A DNA stretch of 64,000 bases from Deltaproteobacteria bacterium (lineage in GTDB: Bacteria; Desulfobacterota; Desulfuromonadia; Geobacterales; Geobacteraceae). Under the pieces are notes generated by a model. The model worked only from the letters and a program-made list of their open reading frames with translations. It was not told the DNA's origin and searched no databases. The stretch lies in contig JAJZUQ010000005.1 of NCBI GenBank assembly GCA_021848385.1, positions 33,885 to 97,884 on the forward strand, written 5' to 3'. The translations under genes were made by a program, and so were the position numbers. Below, one piece after another: positions 1 through 8,663 of the stretch (positions are counted from its first letter, which is position 1; every line of letters begins with the position of its first letter).

Positions 1-1
1 C

Positions 2-769
2 TACAACCTGAAATACAGGGGCGACAAGCAGATCGCTATTGATCCGAAGCTCGACATGGGCGCCAACTTTGCCCATATGATCGGCCAGAGCGAGCAGTAC
101 AAAGACGTGGCCCGCATGTACTTCATCCTGCACTCCGACCATGAGTCCGGCAACGTGTCCGCCCACACCACCCATCTGGTGCATTCGGCTCTGTCCGACC
201 CGTACTACTCCTACTCAGCCGGTCTCAACGGCCTGGCAGGCCCGCTGCATGGCCTGGCCAACCAGGAAGTCCTCGACTGGACCATGAAGTTCCAGGAGAA
301 ATATTGCAAAAACGTTGAGCCCACCAAAGAACTGATCAAAACGGCTCTTTGGGACACCCTTAACTCCGGTCAGGTCATCCCGGGTTATGGTCACGCCGTT
401 CTCCGCAAGACCGACCCGCGCTACATGTCGCAGCGCGAGTTCTGCCTCAAGACCCCTGGTCTGAAGGACGATCCGTTGTTCAAGGTTGTTTCCATGATCT
501 TTGAAGTCGCCCCTGGCGTCCTCACCGAGCAGGGCAAGGCCAAGAACCCCTGGCCGAACGTTGACGCACAGTCTGGCGTCATCCAGTGGTACTATGGTCT
601 CCGCGAGTGGGACTTCTATACCGTTCTCTTCGGTGTAGGCCGCGCCCTCGGCTGCATGGCCAACATTACCTGGGACCGTGGCCTCGGTTACGCAATCGAG
701 CGTCCCAAGTCTGTCACCACCCCGATGCTCGAGAAATGGGCTGCTGATGGTGGCCGCAAGCTGGCCTAA
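2..769 (+). CDS. gltA: Citrate synthase, eukaryote-like (C-terminal 255 residues)
   Basis: The reading frame is open from the window edge, so the start lies outside. The enzyme condenses oxaloacetate and acetyl-CoA, the entry step of the TCA cycle. The three catalytic positions of the pig-heart type are all visible: His in [10 protein letters not shown], His in [15 protein letters not shown] and Asp in [15 protein letters not shown]. The wording of these motifs, including [16 protein letters not shown], is that of mitochondrial citrate synthases rather than of the usual bacterial type, which is a known trait of Geobacteraceae. The frame ends in TAA and a strong terminator follows. The call is secure; only the 5' part is missing. 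Confidence 0.97.
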   Translation, partial: YNLKYRGDKQIAIDPKLDMGANFAHMIGQSEQYKDVARMYFILHSDHESGNVSAHTTHLVHSALSDPYYSYSAGLNGLAGPLHGLANQEVLDWTMKFQEKYCKNVEPTKELIKTALWDTLNSGQVIPGYGHAVLRKTDPRYMSQREFCLKTPGLKDDPLFKVVSMIFEVAPGVLTEQGKAKNPWPNVDAQSGVIQWYYGLREWDFYTVLFGVGRALGCMANITWDRGLGYAIERPKSVTTPMLEKWAADGGRKLA

Positions 770-794
770 CCCGCCTGCAAGCTGTCTGAACGTG

Positions 795-828
795 AAAAGG
801 GGAGGTGCGAATTGCGCCTCCCCTTTTT
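795..828 (+). terminator. Intrinsic terminator after gltA
   Basis: A GC-rich stem (GGGGAGGTGC paired with GCGCCTCCCC) is flanked by an A-run and a T-run, 25 bases after the gltA stop. The A/T flanks make it usable on both strands, which suits the convergent AMMECR1 gene. Confidence 0.85.
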
Positions 829-891
829 ACTGCCTGATTCATACATACTGCCCGGTGCCACGCTCAGGTGGCAAAGATTGAGTTGGTCTGA

Positions 892-1434
892 TCAGCTGAA
901 AACTTCGGCGGTAAAAACGGATATATCGGCCCCCTCCATCCAGGCGTCTTCGTGAAGACCGGCCTTGAGGCATGTTTGACGCAGGAAGGTTTCCCTGTCC
1001 CATCCCTGTTCGACTGCCACCTGGGGGAGAAGCACCCCGCGCGAAAAGTTCTTTTCGATATAAATGCCGTGCTGTCCGACTTTGATCGTCTCCGGCGAGG
1101 AGATTTTCTGCAGGGGGGAAAGAACAGATATCTCCAGCTGAAAATCCTTCAGGTCCGATGTTTTCATGGGGTAGAAGCGGGGATCCCTGGTGGCCGCTGC
1201 CGCTGCCATCTCCTGAGTCTGCTGGTAAAGGGGTATGTCGGCAGTGAAGTTGCCGATGCAGCCACGCAAGGCCCCATTTATTTTGATGCTTACAAAACAG
1301 CCACGTTTGGTCAGAAGGTTTGCTGATTTTATCGTGCGGGGGATATTTCCGCCGTTTGTTACGGCGGCAATCACGGCCTCGCGGGCAATTTCCAGCAGTA
1401 GTTGCCTGTCTTCACTGGTCAATAAGTTTTGCAC
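892..1434 (-). CDS. AMMECR1 domain protein (AmmeMemoRadiSam protein A type)
   Basis: A 180-residue protein of normal length for the AMMECR1 family. The hallmark LRGCIGNF lies near residue 57, followed by the conserved AAAAATRDPRF and LEISVLSPL segments. In many prokaryotes this domain occurs with a MEMO-like protein and a radical SAM protein as the so-called AmmeMemoRadiSam set; neither partner is present here. Its molecular activity is not established. The start is GTG with a purine-rich GGGGGAC just upstream. It converges on gltA and shares its terminator. Confidence 0.88.
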   Translation of the reverse strand: MQNLLTSEDRQLLLEIAREAVIAAVTNGGNIPRTIKSANLLTKRGCFVSIKINGALRGCIGNFTADIPLYQQTQEMAAAAATRDPRFYPMKTSDLKDFQLEISVLSPLQKISSPETIKVGQHGIYIEKNFSRGVLLPQVAVEQGWDRETFLRQTCLKAGLHEDAWMEGADISVFTAEVFS

Positions 1435-1529
1435 ACTGTCCCCCTATGGTAATGGTTGCTAATGTTTGCTTACCGTAATATATTTAACCGGTTCTTGGCA
1501 AGAAATAATGGACTCTGCGGGAGGAGCTC

Positions 1530-2957
1530 ATGGCAAAACGATACAGCGTACTTGTCGGTGGCGAGTGGGTAGGTGAGGGGTGGAACGGGATCGAGGTGAT
1601 CAACCCGTATGACGATTCGGTTATAGGTAGTGTCCCTGAGGCGTCCGCCGCAGAAGTAGATCATGCCATTGAGGCGGCTCTCAAGGGGGCTGCCTCAATG
1701 GCAGCGCTGCCGGCCTATAAAAGGTCCGATATCCTGAATCGCGCAGCAGATTTCCTGTTGCGGGATAAGGATGAAGTGGCGGAAATTATTGCGAGAGAAG
1801 CGGGTAAATCCTGGAAATTTGCCCTGGCCGAGGCCGAGCGGAGTGCAGAGACGCTACGCTTCGCTGCTCTGGAGGCGAAGGCGAGTCATGGCGAGATCGT
1901 CCCCATGGATGCCTCGCCGGTTTCTGCCGGACGTTTCGGGTTTTACCTGCGTACCCCGATCGGCGTGATCGGTGCTATTACGCCGTTCAATTTTCCCCTC
2001 AATCTTGTGGTTCACAAGGTTGCTCCTGCGCTTGCTGCCGGCAATGCCCTGGTGCTCAAGCCGGCTACAAAGACCCCCCTTGCCTCCATTAAACTTGCCG
2101 AAATCCTGATGGAGGCCGGCTTGCCCGCCGGAGCGCTGAATCTGGTCATCGGAAGCGGCGTTACCGTCGGTAACCGGCTCGTTGAGGACGAACGGCTTGC
2201 CATGATCACCTTTACCGGGAGCCCGCCAGTGGGAAGAGAGATCAAGGCGCGCTGCGGGTTGAAGAGGGTGACCCTTGAGCTTGGCTCCAATTCGCCTACC
2301 ATAATTGAGGAAGACGGCGATGTGGATGCCGCGGTTGGTCGCTGTGTCGTCGGAAGTTTCGCTAACTCCGGGCAGGTCTGTATTTCGGTGCAGAGGATAT
2401 TCGTCCACCGTAATCGGTATGCGGAATTCATCGACAAGTTTGTTGCGGCAACATGCCGGCTCAAGGTCGGAGATCCCCTGGACAAGGGGTGTGATGTCGG
2501 CCCGATGATCAGCCGTAAGGAACTTGCCAGGTCGCTGGAGTGGCTTGAAGAGGCAAAAAAAATGGGGGCTGTCGTTGCTGCCGGTGGCGAGGCGGTCGGC
2601 AACTGCCTTCAGCCGACCATCCTGACCGGTGTTACACGGGAGATGAAAGTGATGTGTTCGGAAGTTTTTGCGCCGATCGTTTCGGTCCTTCCCTATGATA
2701 CGTTTGATGAGGCACTGGATATGGCGGATGACTCGGTGTATGGCCTGCAGGCGGGGGTCTATACGAACGATATCAATAAGGCGTTCAAGGCCGTTAAAAG
2801 ACTGGATGTCGGTGGTGTCATTATCAATGATGTGCCCACGTTCAGGGTCGACCACATGCCCTACGGAGGCAATAAGGAGAGCGGCCTGGGGCGTGAAGGG
2901 GTGCGCTATGCCATGGAGGAAATGACGAATATCAAGATGGTTTGTATAAATCTGTAA
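1530..2957 (+). CDS. NAD(P)-dependent aldehyde dehydrogenase
   Basis: A 475-residue member of the ALDH superfamily, of full length. The coenzyme-binding stretch GAITPFNFPLNLVVHKVAPA is near residue 150, the general-base Glu is in TLELGSNSP and the nucleophilic Cys in NSGQVCISVQRIFV. The motif wording is nearest the branch holding lactaldehyde dehydrogenases and non-phosphorylating glyceraldehyde-3-phosphate dehydrogenases, so an aldehyde with an alpha-hydroxyl group is a reasonable guess, but the substrate cannot be read from sequence. The start is ATG with GGGAGGAGC six to ten bases upstream. It stands alone, with a promoter region of the next gene following. Confidence 0.9.
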   Translation: MAKRYSVLVGGEWVGEGWNGIEVINPYDDSVIGSVPEASAAEVDHAIEAALKGAASMAALPAYKRSDILNRAADFLLRDKDEVAEIIAREAGKSWKFALAEAERSAETLRFAALEAKASHGEIVPMDASPVSAGRFGFYLRTPIGVIGAITPFNFPLNLVVHKVAPALAAGNALVLKPATKTPLASIKLAEILMEAGLPAGALNLVIGSGVTVGNRLVEDERLAMITFTGSPPVGREIKARCGLKRVTLELGSNSPTIIEEDGDVDAAVGRCVVGSFANSGQVCISVQRIFVHRNRYAEFIDKFVAATCRLKVGDPLDKGCDVGPMISRKELARSLEWLEEAKKMGAVVAAGGEAVGNCLQPTILTGVTREMKVMCSEVFAPIVSVLPYDTFDEALDMADDSVYGLQAGVYTNDINKAFKAVKRLDVGGVIINDVPTFRVDHMPYGGNKESGLGREGVRYAMEEMTNIKMVCINL

Positions 2958-3042
2958 CCGGCTGTTTCACGTTGAGGTCCTGGCCTTTTCTAACTGGCTG
3001 AAATTCCGTGTTAAGCAAAAATTACTGGTAACTAAAAAAAAG

Positions 3043-3070
3043 TTGACATTTGTATTAAAGGTAGTATATT
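3043..3070 (+). promoter_or_regulatory. Sigma-70-type promoter of the small lipoprotein gene
   Basis: TTGACA and TATATT are separated by 16 bases in an AT-rich stretch about 80 bases before the gene. A perfect -35 box with a near-consensus -10 box suggests strong expression. Confidence 0.7.
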
Positions 3071-3149
3071 TCGCATTTGTTGTCTCCGAAAAAAACCATG
3101 CGCTTCGCGCCATAATGGTAATCAAAAAAGAAAAGAGGTGATTACGTCA

Positions 3150-3344
3150 ATGAAAAAACTGATCTCTTTGGCTCTGTGCCTGACCTTCGCACTGGCATTC
3201 ACTGCTGGTTGCAAGAAGAAAGAGGAAGCTCCGGCTCCGGCTCCGGCCGCTGAGCAGACTGCTCCCGCGCAGCAACCGATGTCTTCTGCCAAGGCTCCTG
3301 CGGCTGCTCCGGCTGCCCCTGCCGCTCCGGCTGACAAGAAGTAA
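3150..3344 (+). CDS. Small Ala/Pro-rich lipoprotein (64 residues)
   Basis: The product starts MKKLISLALCLTFALAFTAGC, a signal peptide with lipobox FTAGC, so it should be lipid-anchored after cleavage before Cys21. The mature part is KKKEE followed by about 40 residues almost wholly of Ala and Pro, ending ADKK; no fold is expected. The ATG at 3150 is preferred over the GTG at 3138 because that GTG sits inside the Shine-Dalgarno run AAAAGAGGTG. A strong promoter precedes it and a strong terminator follows, so it is an abundant single-gene transcript. The role is unknown; small Pro/Ala-rich lipoproteins may act as envelope spacers, but that is a guess. Confidence 0.8.
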   Translation: MKKLISLALCLTFALAFTAGCKKKEEAPAPAPAAEQTAPAQQPMSSAKAPAAAPAAPAAPADKK

Positions 3345-3370
3345 TCTCGGTTTCCTGTTTGTTCTGGACA

Positions 3371-3410
3371 AAAATAGCCTACAGAATTCATTCTGTAGGC
3401 TATTTTATTT
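3371..3410 (+). terminator. Intrinsic terminator, perfect 16-bp stem
   Basis: AAAATAGCCTACAGAA pairs perfectly with TTCTGTAGGCTATTTT across a 4-base loop, then a T-rich tail follows. It lies 26 bases after the lipoprotein stop. Confidence 0.9.
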
Positions 3411-3426
3411 GAACCCCAGAAACCCC

Positions 3427-3455
3427 TTGACATGCGTATGACCACATGATAATTA
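3427..3455 (+). promoter_or_regulatory. Sigma-70-type promoter of ndk
   Basis: TTGACA, a 17-base spacer and TAATTA, 50 bases before the ndk start and just after the preceding terminator. Confidence 0.65.
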
Positions 3456-3504
3456 AATCGGTCTTTGTATACTCTTGTAACAGACGATCACCCAGGAGGA
3501 AGTT

Positions 3505-3918
3505 ATGGAAAGAACGTTCGCAATCATCAAACCCGATGCCGTAGAGCGTAAGATAACCGGCAAGGTGCTGGCCAAGATCGAAGAGGCCGGTTTCGGCATA
3601 GTTGGTATGAAGAAGATCCACCTGAGCAAGGCACAGGCGGAAGGGTTCTACTATGTGCACAAGGAACGCCCCTTCTTCAACGATCTCTGCGCATTCATGT
3701 CGCGTAGTCCCGTAGTGGTGCTTGTCCTGGAGCGGGAGAACGCCATTGCCAAATGGCGCGAGGTGATGGGTGCCACCAATCCGGCCAATGCAGAGCCTGG
3801 AACTATCCGCAAGGAATTCGGGGTAAGCATCGAGGAGAATTCAGCCCATGGTTCCGACGCCCCGGAAACTGCCGCTTTCGAGATTCCCTATTTCTTCAGC
3901 CAGCTCGAACTGGTCTGA
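3505..3918 (+). CDS. ndk: Nucleoside diphosphate kinase
   Basis: A 137-residue cytosolic enzyme of the usual length that transfers the gamma-phosphate of ATP to nucleoside diphosphates. The start [15 protein letters not shown] is the family signature; the phospho-accepting His lies in [12 protein letters not shown] near residue 116. The ribosome site is CCAGGAGGAAG before ATG. It has its own promoter and terminator, so it is separate from rlmN although adjacent. The neighbourhood ndk then rlmN is conserved in several proteobacterial groups. Confidence 0.97.
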   Translation: MERTFAIIKPDAVERKITGKVLAKIEEAGFGIVGMKKIHLSKAQAEGFYYVHKERPFFNDLCAFMSRSPVVVLVLERENAIAKWREVMGATNPANAEPGTIRKEFGVSIEENSAHGSDAPETAAFEIPYFFSQLELV

Positions 3919-3942
3919 ATCAAACAGCACTGAGATGACGAT

Positions 3943-3968
3943 AAGCCCTTCATACGAAGGGCTTTTTC
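3943..3968 (+). terminator. Intrinsic terminator after ndk
   Basis: AAGCCCTTC and GAAGGGCTT form the stem around a short loop, then TTT. It ends 13 bases before rlmN, which must therefore start from a nearby promoter or from readthrough. Confidence 0.8.
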
Positions 3969-3980
3969 ATATCCGCACCT

Positions 3981-5021
3981 ATGGCTAATGTTGACCTGAA
4001 AAATTTGACCCTCCCGGACCTTGAAACCTTTATCTCTGGGCAGGGGAAAGAGCGGTTCCGTGCCCGGCAGATCTTCAAGTGGATCTACCAGCAGGGGGTT
4101 ACCGACTTCGCATCGATGACCAACCTGTCACGGGAATTCCGTGCAGAATTGGCGGCGACTGCCTGTGTCAGCGACCTGCAGCCGGAGGTGGTGGAGGTCT
4201 CGACGGACGGAACACGAAAGTACCTGTTCCGCCTGGAAGATGGTGCCAGCGTGGAATCGGTGCTGATACCGGATGAGGGGCGCAACACCCTCTGTATCTC
4301 CAGTCAGGTCGGCTGCGCCATGGCCTGCGAATTTTGCCTTACCGGCACCTTCAAGCTCACGCGTAACCTGACGACCGCTGAAATCGTTAATCAGGTCTGT
4401 GCCGTCAGGCGTGATGCGGAGATACGGAATATCGTCTTCATGGGGATGGGTGAGCCGCTGGCAAACCTGGACAATGTTGTGCCTGCGATTAAAATTCTTA
4501 TCGACAACGATGGGCTGCAGTTCTCAAATCGCCGGGTGACGGTCTCTACCTCCGGCCTCGTGTCAGAGCTGGATGTCCTCGGGGGATCGGTGACGGTCAA
4601 TCTGGCGGTTTCCCTCAATGCCACGACCGACGAACTGCGTGACCGGATCATGCCGATCAACCGCAGATACCCGCTCAAGGCGTTGCTTGCCGCCTGCAGA
4701 CGCTTTCCCCTTCCCTCCCGGCGTTATATTACTTTTGAGTATGTGCTGATCAGGGATCTGAACGATACCCTCGATGATGCGCGCAGGCTGGTACGGCTGG
4801 TGAGCGATATCCCCTGCAAGATCAACCTGATTGCGTTCAATGAACATGAGGGCTGCTCGTTCCGGGCTCCCACCCAGGAGGCGATCGACCGCTTCCACAA
4901 ATATCTGTTGGACAAGCATTTCACCGTCATCACCCGGGCAAGCCGGGGAGGTGACATCTCGGCTGCCTGCGGGCAGTTGAAGGGGCGGTTGGATAAATCA
5001 GTTCAAGGTTCAACGTTCTAG
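3981..5021 (+). CDS. rlmN: Dual-specificity 23S rRNA/tRNA adenine-C2 methyltransferase RlmN
   Basis: A 346-residue radical SAM enzyme that methylates C2 of A2503 in 23S rRNA and A37 in some tRNAs. The cluster motif [11 protein letters not shown] is near residue 112, and [15 protein letters not shown] is the family signature. Near the C-terminus [17 protein letters not shown] carries the Cys used in catalysis. The last codons (SVQGSTF, stop) are written by the heptamer repeat at 5001-5035, so the extreme C-terminus looks repeat-derived and is probably not conserved. No clear Shine-Dalgarno is seen before the ATG. Confidence 0.96.
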   Translation: MANVDLKNLTLPDLETFISGQGKERFRARQIFKWIYQQGVTDFASMTNLSREFRAELAATACVSDLQPEVVEVSTDGTRKYLFRLEDGASVESVLIPDEGRNTLCISSQVGCAMACEFCLTGTFKLTRNLTTAEIVNQVCAVRRDAEIRNIVFMGMGEPLANLDNVVPAIKILIDNDGLQFSNRRVTVSTSGLVSELDVLGGSVTVNLAVSLNATTDELRDRIMPINRRYPLKALLAACRRFPLPSRRYITFEYVLIRDLNDTLDDARRLVRLVSDIPCKINLIAFNEHEGCSFRAPTQEAIDRFHKYLLDKHFTVITRASRGGDISAACGQLKGRLDKSVQGSTF

Positions 5022-5035
5022 GTTCGACGTTCAAA
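5001..5035 (+). repeat. Degenerate heptamer repeat overlapping the rlmN stop
   Basis: Five successive 7-base units: GTTCAAG, GTTCAAC, GTTCTAG, GTTCGAC, GTTCAAA. The TAG that ends rlmN is the tail of unit three. Confidence 0.85.
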
Positions 5036-5069
5036 TCTACATCAGTCTCGTTACAAGAGGGGGACGTAC

Positions 5070-5933
5070 ATGGCGGAACAGATTGTCGGTGTCATCGGTG
5101 GCAGCGGGCTCTACGAGATGGAAGGGTTGGCGGATATCCGGGAGGTAACGGTTGATACGCCGTTCGGCGCTCCCTCCGACACGTTTGTCACCGGAAACCT
5201 GGAAGGGGTGCGGATGGTCTTTCTCCCCCGTCACGGCCGGGGGCATCGACTCCTCCCCTCCGAGGTGAACTATCGGGCAAACATTTACGGCATGAAGAAG
5301 CTGGGTGCTGAGCGGATCATCTCCGTCTCGGCCGTGGGAAGCATGAAAGAGGATATCCCGCCTGGAGATATCGTTATTCCCGACCAGTTCATCGATCGCA
5401 CCAAAGGGATCAGGAAGGATACCTTTTTTGGCGATGGCGTCGTGGCCCACGTCGGCTTTGCCGACCCGGTATGCGGCTCCCTGTCGGACATCCTCTACAG
5501 TGCTGCCTGCAAGGCGGGAGCGAATGTGCACAAGGGGGGCACCTACATCTGCATGGAGGGGCCTGCGTTCTCCACCCGTGCCGAGTCCCTGCTCTATCGT
5601 TCGCTCGGAGCTTCGGTCATCGGCATGACCAACCTGACCGAGGCCAAGTTGGCCCGGGAGGCCGAGATATGCTATGGCACCATCGCCCTTTCCACCGACT
5701 ATGACTGCTGGCATGAACACCATGACGATGTGACTGTCGACGCGATTGTTGCCATCATCAAGCAGAATGTTGCCATGGCGAAGAATATCATTCGCCATGC
5801 CGTCGCCGAGCTCGGCGGTGAACGCAGCTGTCCCTGTGCGACAGCCCTGCAGTTCTCCATAATCACTGAAAAATCGCACATTCCGGCCGCGGCGCGGCAG
5901 AATCTCGACCTTTTAATCGGAAAATACCTCTAA
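5070..5933 (+). CDS. mtnP: S-methyl-5'-thioadenosine phosphorylase
   Basis: A 287-residue PNP/MTAP-family phosphorylase that cleaves methylthioadenosine, the by-product of polyamine and radical SAM chemistry, into adenine and methylthioribose 1-phosphate. The phosphate loop [11 protein letters not shown] is at the start, [19 protein letters not shown] follows, and the purine-site region is [18 protein letters not shown] and [11 protein letters not shown] has GAGGGGGAC upstream. It lies close to the next gene (15 bases), a PfkB kinase, so the two probably form one transcript. Confidence 0.93.
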   Translation: MAEQIVGVIGGSGLYEMEGLADIREVTVDTPFGAPSDTFVTGNLEGVRMVFLPRHGRGHRLLPSEVNYRANIYGMKKLGAERIISVSAVGSMKEDIPPGDIVIPDQFIDRTKGIRKDTFFGDGVVAHVGFADPVCGSLSDILYSAACKAGANVHKGGTYICMEGPAFSTRAESLLYRSLGASVIGMTNLTEAKLAREAEICYGTIALSTDYDCWHEHHDDVTVDAIVAIIKQNVAMAKNIIRHAVAELGGERSCPCATALQFSIITEKSHIPAAARQNLDLLIGKYL

Positions 5934-5948
5934 TCAAGGAGATCCCCC

Positions 5949-6863
5949 ATGGGCATCGTCGTCGTCGGCACGGTTGCATTCGATACGGTAGAAACCCCAT
6001 TCGGCAGAGGAGAGAACGTGCTCGGCGGCTCGGCCACCTATTTTTCCACCTCAGCCAGCTTTTTTACCGATGTCTCGATGGTGGCGGTTGTGGGTGAGGA
6101 TTTCCCCGAGGAGCATGTCCAGTTCCTCCGCTCCCGTGATATTGACCTCCGCGGGTTGGCGCGCATCCCCGGCAAGACCTTCCACTGGTCAGGACGTTAT
6201 GGTTACGACCTGAACGAGGCTCAGACCCTCGACACCCAGCTCAACGTACTGACCCAGTTTCGTCCCGAGCTCCCCGAAAGTTACCGCGATGCCGACTACC
6301 TCTTCCTTGCCAATATCGATCCGGAGCTTCAACTCGAAGTGCTCGACCAGGTGAGAGGTGCCAAATGGGTGGCATGCGATACCATGAATTTCTGGATATC
6401 CTCCAAGCCGGAAGCACTGAAAAAGGTGCTGCAGAGGGTTGATATGGTGGTTATCAACGAAGGGGAGGCGCGCCAGTTCACCGGTGAGGCGAATCTGGTC
6501 AAGGCGGCCCGGCAGATCGTGGCCCTCGGCTGCAAACGGCTGGTTGTGAAGCGGGGGGAGTACGGCGTACTCATGTTCACCGGGTCATCCATCTTTGCTG
6601 CCCCTGCCTATCCGTTGGAGGAGGTGTTCGATCCGACCGGTGCCGGTGATACCTTTGCCGGCGGGGTTATGGGGTACATCGCCAATACGGGTAATCTGTC
6701 CGAGGAGGGAATCCGCCAGGGGATCGTTTTCGGAAGCGTCATGGCATCCTTCAACGTGGAGGATTTCAGCCTCAATCGCCTGAAACGTCTCAGCTACTCT
6801 GAAATTGAGGAGCGCTACCGTATCTTCAAGACAATGACCCATTTCGAAGGTCTGGACGACTAA
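5949..6863 (+). CDS. PfkB-family sugar/nucleoside kinase
   Basis: A 304-residue ribokinase-fold kinase. The N-terminal glycines of GGSATYFSTSASFF and the C-terminal signature DPTGAGDTFAGGVMGY (catalytic Asp in GAGD, near residue 235) are both intact. The substrate is not readable. Its position 15 bases after mtnP suggests a role in nucleoside or methylthioribose salvage, but this is inference. The ribosome site AAGGAGAT precedes ATG. Confidence 0.9.
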   Translation: MGIVVVGTVAFDTVETPFGRGENVLGGSATYFSTSASFFTDVSMVAVVGEDFPEEHVQFLRSRDIDLRGLARIPGKTFHWSGRYGYDLNEAQTLDTQLNVLTQFRPELPESYRDADYLFLANIDPELQLEVLDQVRGAKWVACDTMNFWISSKPEALKKVLQRVDMVVINEGEARQFTGEANLVKAARQIVALGCKRLVVKRGEYGVLMFTGSSIFAAPAYPLEEVFDPTGAGDTFAGGVMGYIANTGNLSEEGIRQGIVFGSVMASFNVEDFSLNRLKRLSYSEIEERYRIFKTMTHFEGLDD

Positions 6864-6899
6864 GCCTTCCACTCCGTCTGTGCTTGCCCGGCGCCGTGA

Positions 6900-6928
6900 T
6901 TGACAGGAACCTGCAAATCTGCTAGTTT
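6900..6928 (+). promoter_or_regulatory. Possible promoter of the TPR-rodZ transcript
   Basis: TTGACA, a 17-base spacer and TAGTTT, about 100 bases before the TPR lipoprotein. The -35 box is perfect and the -10 box weak. Confidence 0.4.
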
Positions 6929-7025
6929 TGGCAGCCAGTATTTACAATCTCCTTACGGATAGACATTTGCGGTCCGGTGTGCATTGCCGGCAAGGTGCCC
7001 CGACCCGTCGGGACAAGGAGTAAAT

Positions 7026-7772
7026 GTGAAGCTCGTCAAACTCGTCGGTATCATCTTTGCTGCCTCACTCTGCATCTCCTGTGCTGCGGGTTCCGCTGCT
7101 ACCAAGAAGGCATCCTATCATTACCAGATGGGGCTTTCCCACTTTCTGGAAGGGGATTACACCAGTGCCCTCGTCGATTTGACCGAAGCGGAAAAAATTA
7201 CGCCGGACGACCCTGACCTCCTCTACTATCTTGGAAGGACCTATTTCGAAAAAAAGAAGTACGAGCTGGCGGAACAGCGCTTTCTTAAGTCCCTGGCCTT
7301 GAAACCGGACAATCCCAATGCCCGTAATGACCTGGGGGTCGATTACCTGGAAATGAAGCGCTGGGATGATGCGATAATCCAGTTCAAGGTGGTGGCAGAC
7401 GACATCTTCTTTCAGAGCCAGGAGGCTGCCAACATCAATCTGGGAATCGCCTACTTCAATAAGGGGGATTATCCCCGCGCCCTGTCCGTCCTCCGTGAGG
7501 TGGTCGGTAACAACCCCCGGGAACCCCGTGCACGGCTCAACCTGGGGAAGGTCTATTTCGCCATGGACAAGATCGACCTGGCGATTGAAGAGTTCAACCG
7601 GGCGATCGAACTTAATAAAAATTACGTCAATGCCTACTACAGTCTCGGACTTGCCGACCTGAAGCAGAAGGAAAACAGGGCGGCTGCAGCGGCCTTTCGG
7701 GAGGTCCTGCGTATTGCTCCCGATTCCGAGTTGGGTCAGCTTGCCAGGGAGTACCTCGATGTGCTCAAGTGA
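7026..7772 (+). CDS. TPR-repeat lipoprotein, PilF/PilW-like
   Basis: A 248-residue protein starting at GTG, chosen because AAGGAG lies five bases upstream; the ATG two bases earlier is out of frame. The signal peptide MKLVKLVGIIFAASLCISC ends in a lipobox with an unusual Cys at -3. The mature part is about six tetratricopeptide units (for example YYLGRTYFEKKKYELAEQRF and ARLNLGKVYFAMDKIDLAI). PilF-type lipoproteins help assemble the type IV pilus secretin, and the neighbouring rodZ gene is the classical neighbour of pilF. Its stop overlaps the rodZ start by four bases, so the two are translationally coupled. Confidence 0.85.
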   Translation: MKLVKLVGIIFAASLCISCAAGSAATKKASYHYQMGLSHFLEGDYTSALVDLTEAEKITPDDPDLLYYLGRTYFEKKKYELAEQRFLKSLALKPDNPNARNDLGVDYLEMKRWDDAIIQFKVVADDIFFQSQEAANINLGIAYFNKGDYPRALSVLREVVGNNPREPRARLNLGKVYFAMDKIDLAIEEFNRAIELNKNYVNAYYSLGLADLKQKENRAAAAAFREVLRIAPDSELGQLAREYLDVLK

Positions 7773-8596
7773 GGGACGGCGTGCCTGAACCGGATTCCGG
7801 CCATAACGGCGAAAAGCCCGTTGGCGTCTACCTGAGGGAAACACGGGAGGCACGTGGCCTGTGTCTGGACGATGCCGCCCGGGTAACCCGTATCGGTAAA
7901 AACTATCTCGTGGCCCTTGAAGCGGGAAAGTTCGACAAGCTGCCAAATCCTGCCTATGTCAAGGGCTTCCTGCGCATCTATGCCGGTTACCTTGGGCTTT
8001 CCGGTGATGCCGTAGTCGGAATGTTCGAGCGCGACGCCGTTCCCCGGTCGACCCGGTCAGCAGCAGAGAGTATGTCTTCCCGTGAGGATACCCCGCTGAG
8101 GAGCGGCAAGGGGCGCTGGCTGATACCATCCATGCTTCTCATCCTGGTTCTGGTGGTGGCGTATCTCCTTGATGACAAACAACCACCTCCCCCCTCAGCC
8201 CCGCAGGCCCCATCTTCAACATCTCCTGCAAGCGTGACGGCGCCGGTGCAGCCGGTCCGGACCTCCGTGACGGTTGCCTTAACCCCGGCTGCATCTTTGC
8301 CCGTGCTTCCACCCCCTGAAATATCCCCCCCCTCTTCCGAACAGTCGGGGAAAGGAATTGTCCTGCGGCTCAAGATAAATCAGGACAGTTGGCTGAATAT
8401 TACTATTGATGGTTCAATTTCCCAGCAGTACGACCTCAAAGCAGGTGATCTGATCGAGTGGAAAGGTGAGCGCAGTTTCTCCCTTGATATGGGAAATGCC
8501 GGCGGTATTGAAGGAGAATTCAATGGGAAACCACTCAAGCCTTTCGGCGAGCCCGGCAAGACGGCTCATATCGAACTGCAGGCTGATGGGCCATGA
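7769..8596 (+). CDS. rodZ: RodZ-like cytoskeletal protein (HTH, membrane anchor, DUF4115)
   Basis: 275 residues in the RodZ order: a cytoplasmic Cro-type helix-turn-helix (about 18-80, GVYLRETREARGLCLDDAA), a single membrane helix (about 115-135, WLIPSMLLILVLVVAYLL), a Pro/Ala/Ser-rich linker and a C-terminal periplasmic domain (about 200-272, WLNITIDG, GEFNGKPLKPFG). RodZ links MreB to the membrane to keep rod shape. It starts at a GTG overlapping the upstream TPR gene. The gene order ndk, rlmN, PilF-like, rodZ supports the call. Confidence 0.9.
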   Translation: MRDGVPEPDSGHNGEKPVGVYLRETREARGLCLDDAARVTRIGKNYLVALEAGKFDKLPNPAYVKGFLRIYAGYLGLSGDAVVGMFERDAVPRSTRSAAESMSSREDTPLRSGKGRWLIPSMLLILVLVVAYLLDDKQPPPPSAPQAPSSTSPASVTAPVQPVRTSVTVALTPAASLPVLPPPEISPPSSEQSGKGIVLRLKINQDSWLNITIDGSISQQYDLKAGDLIEWKGERSFSLDMGNAGGIEGEFNGKPLKPFGEPGKTAHIELQADGP

Positions 8597-8663
8597 CAGA
8601 TTCGATGTTTGAATGTGCGGATACGGGATATAGAACTATTTAACGACAAGGAGATTGCTGCGT

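Noticed and set aside
3122..3445. 107-codon antisense frame opposite the Ala/Pro lipoprotein
   Set aside because: Its Gly/Ala repeats simply mirror the Ala/Pro codons of the lipoprotein, and it would run through the terminator.
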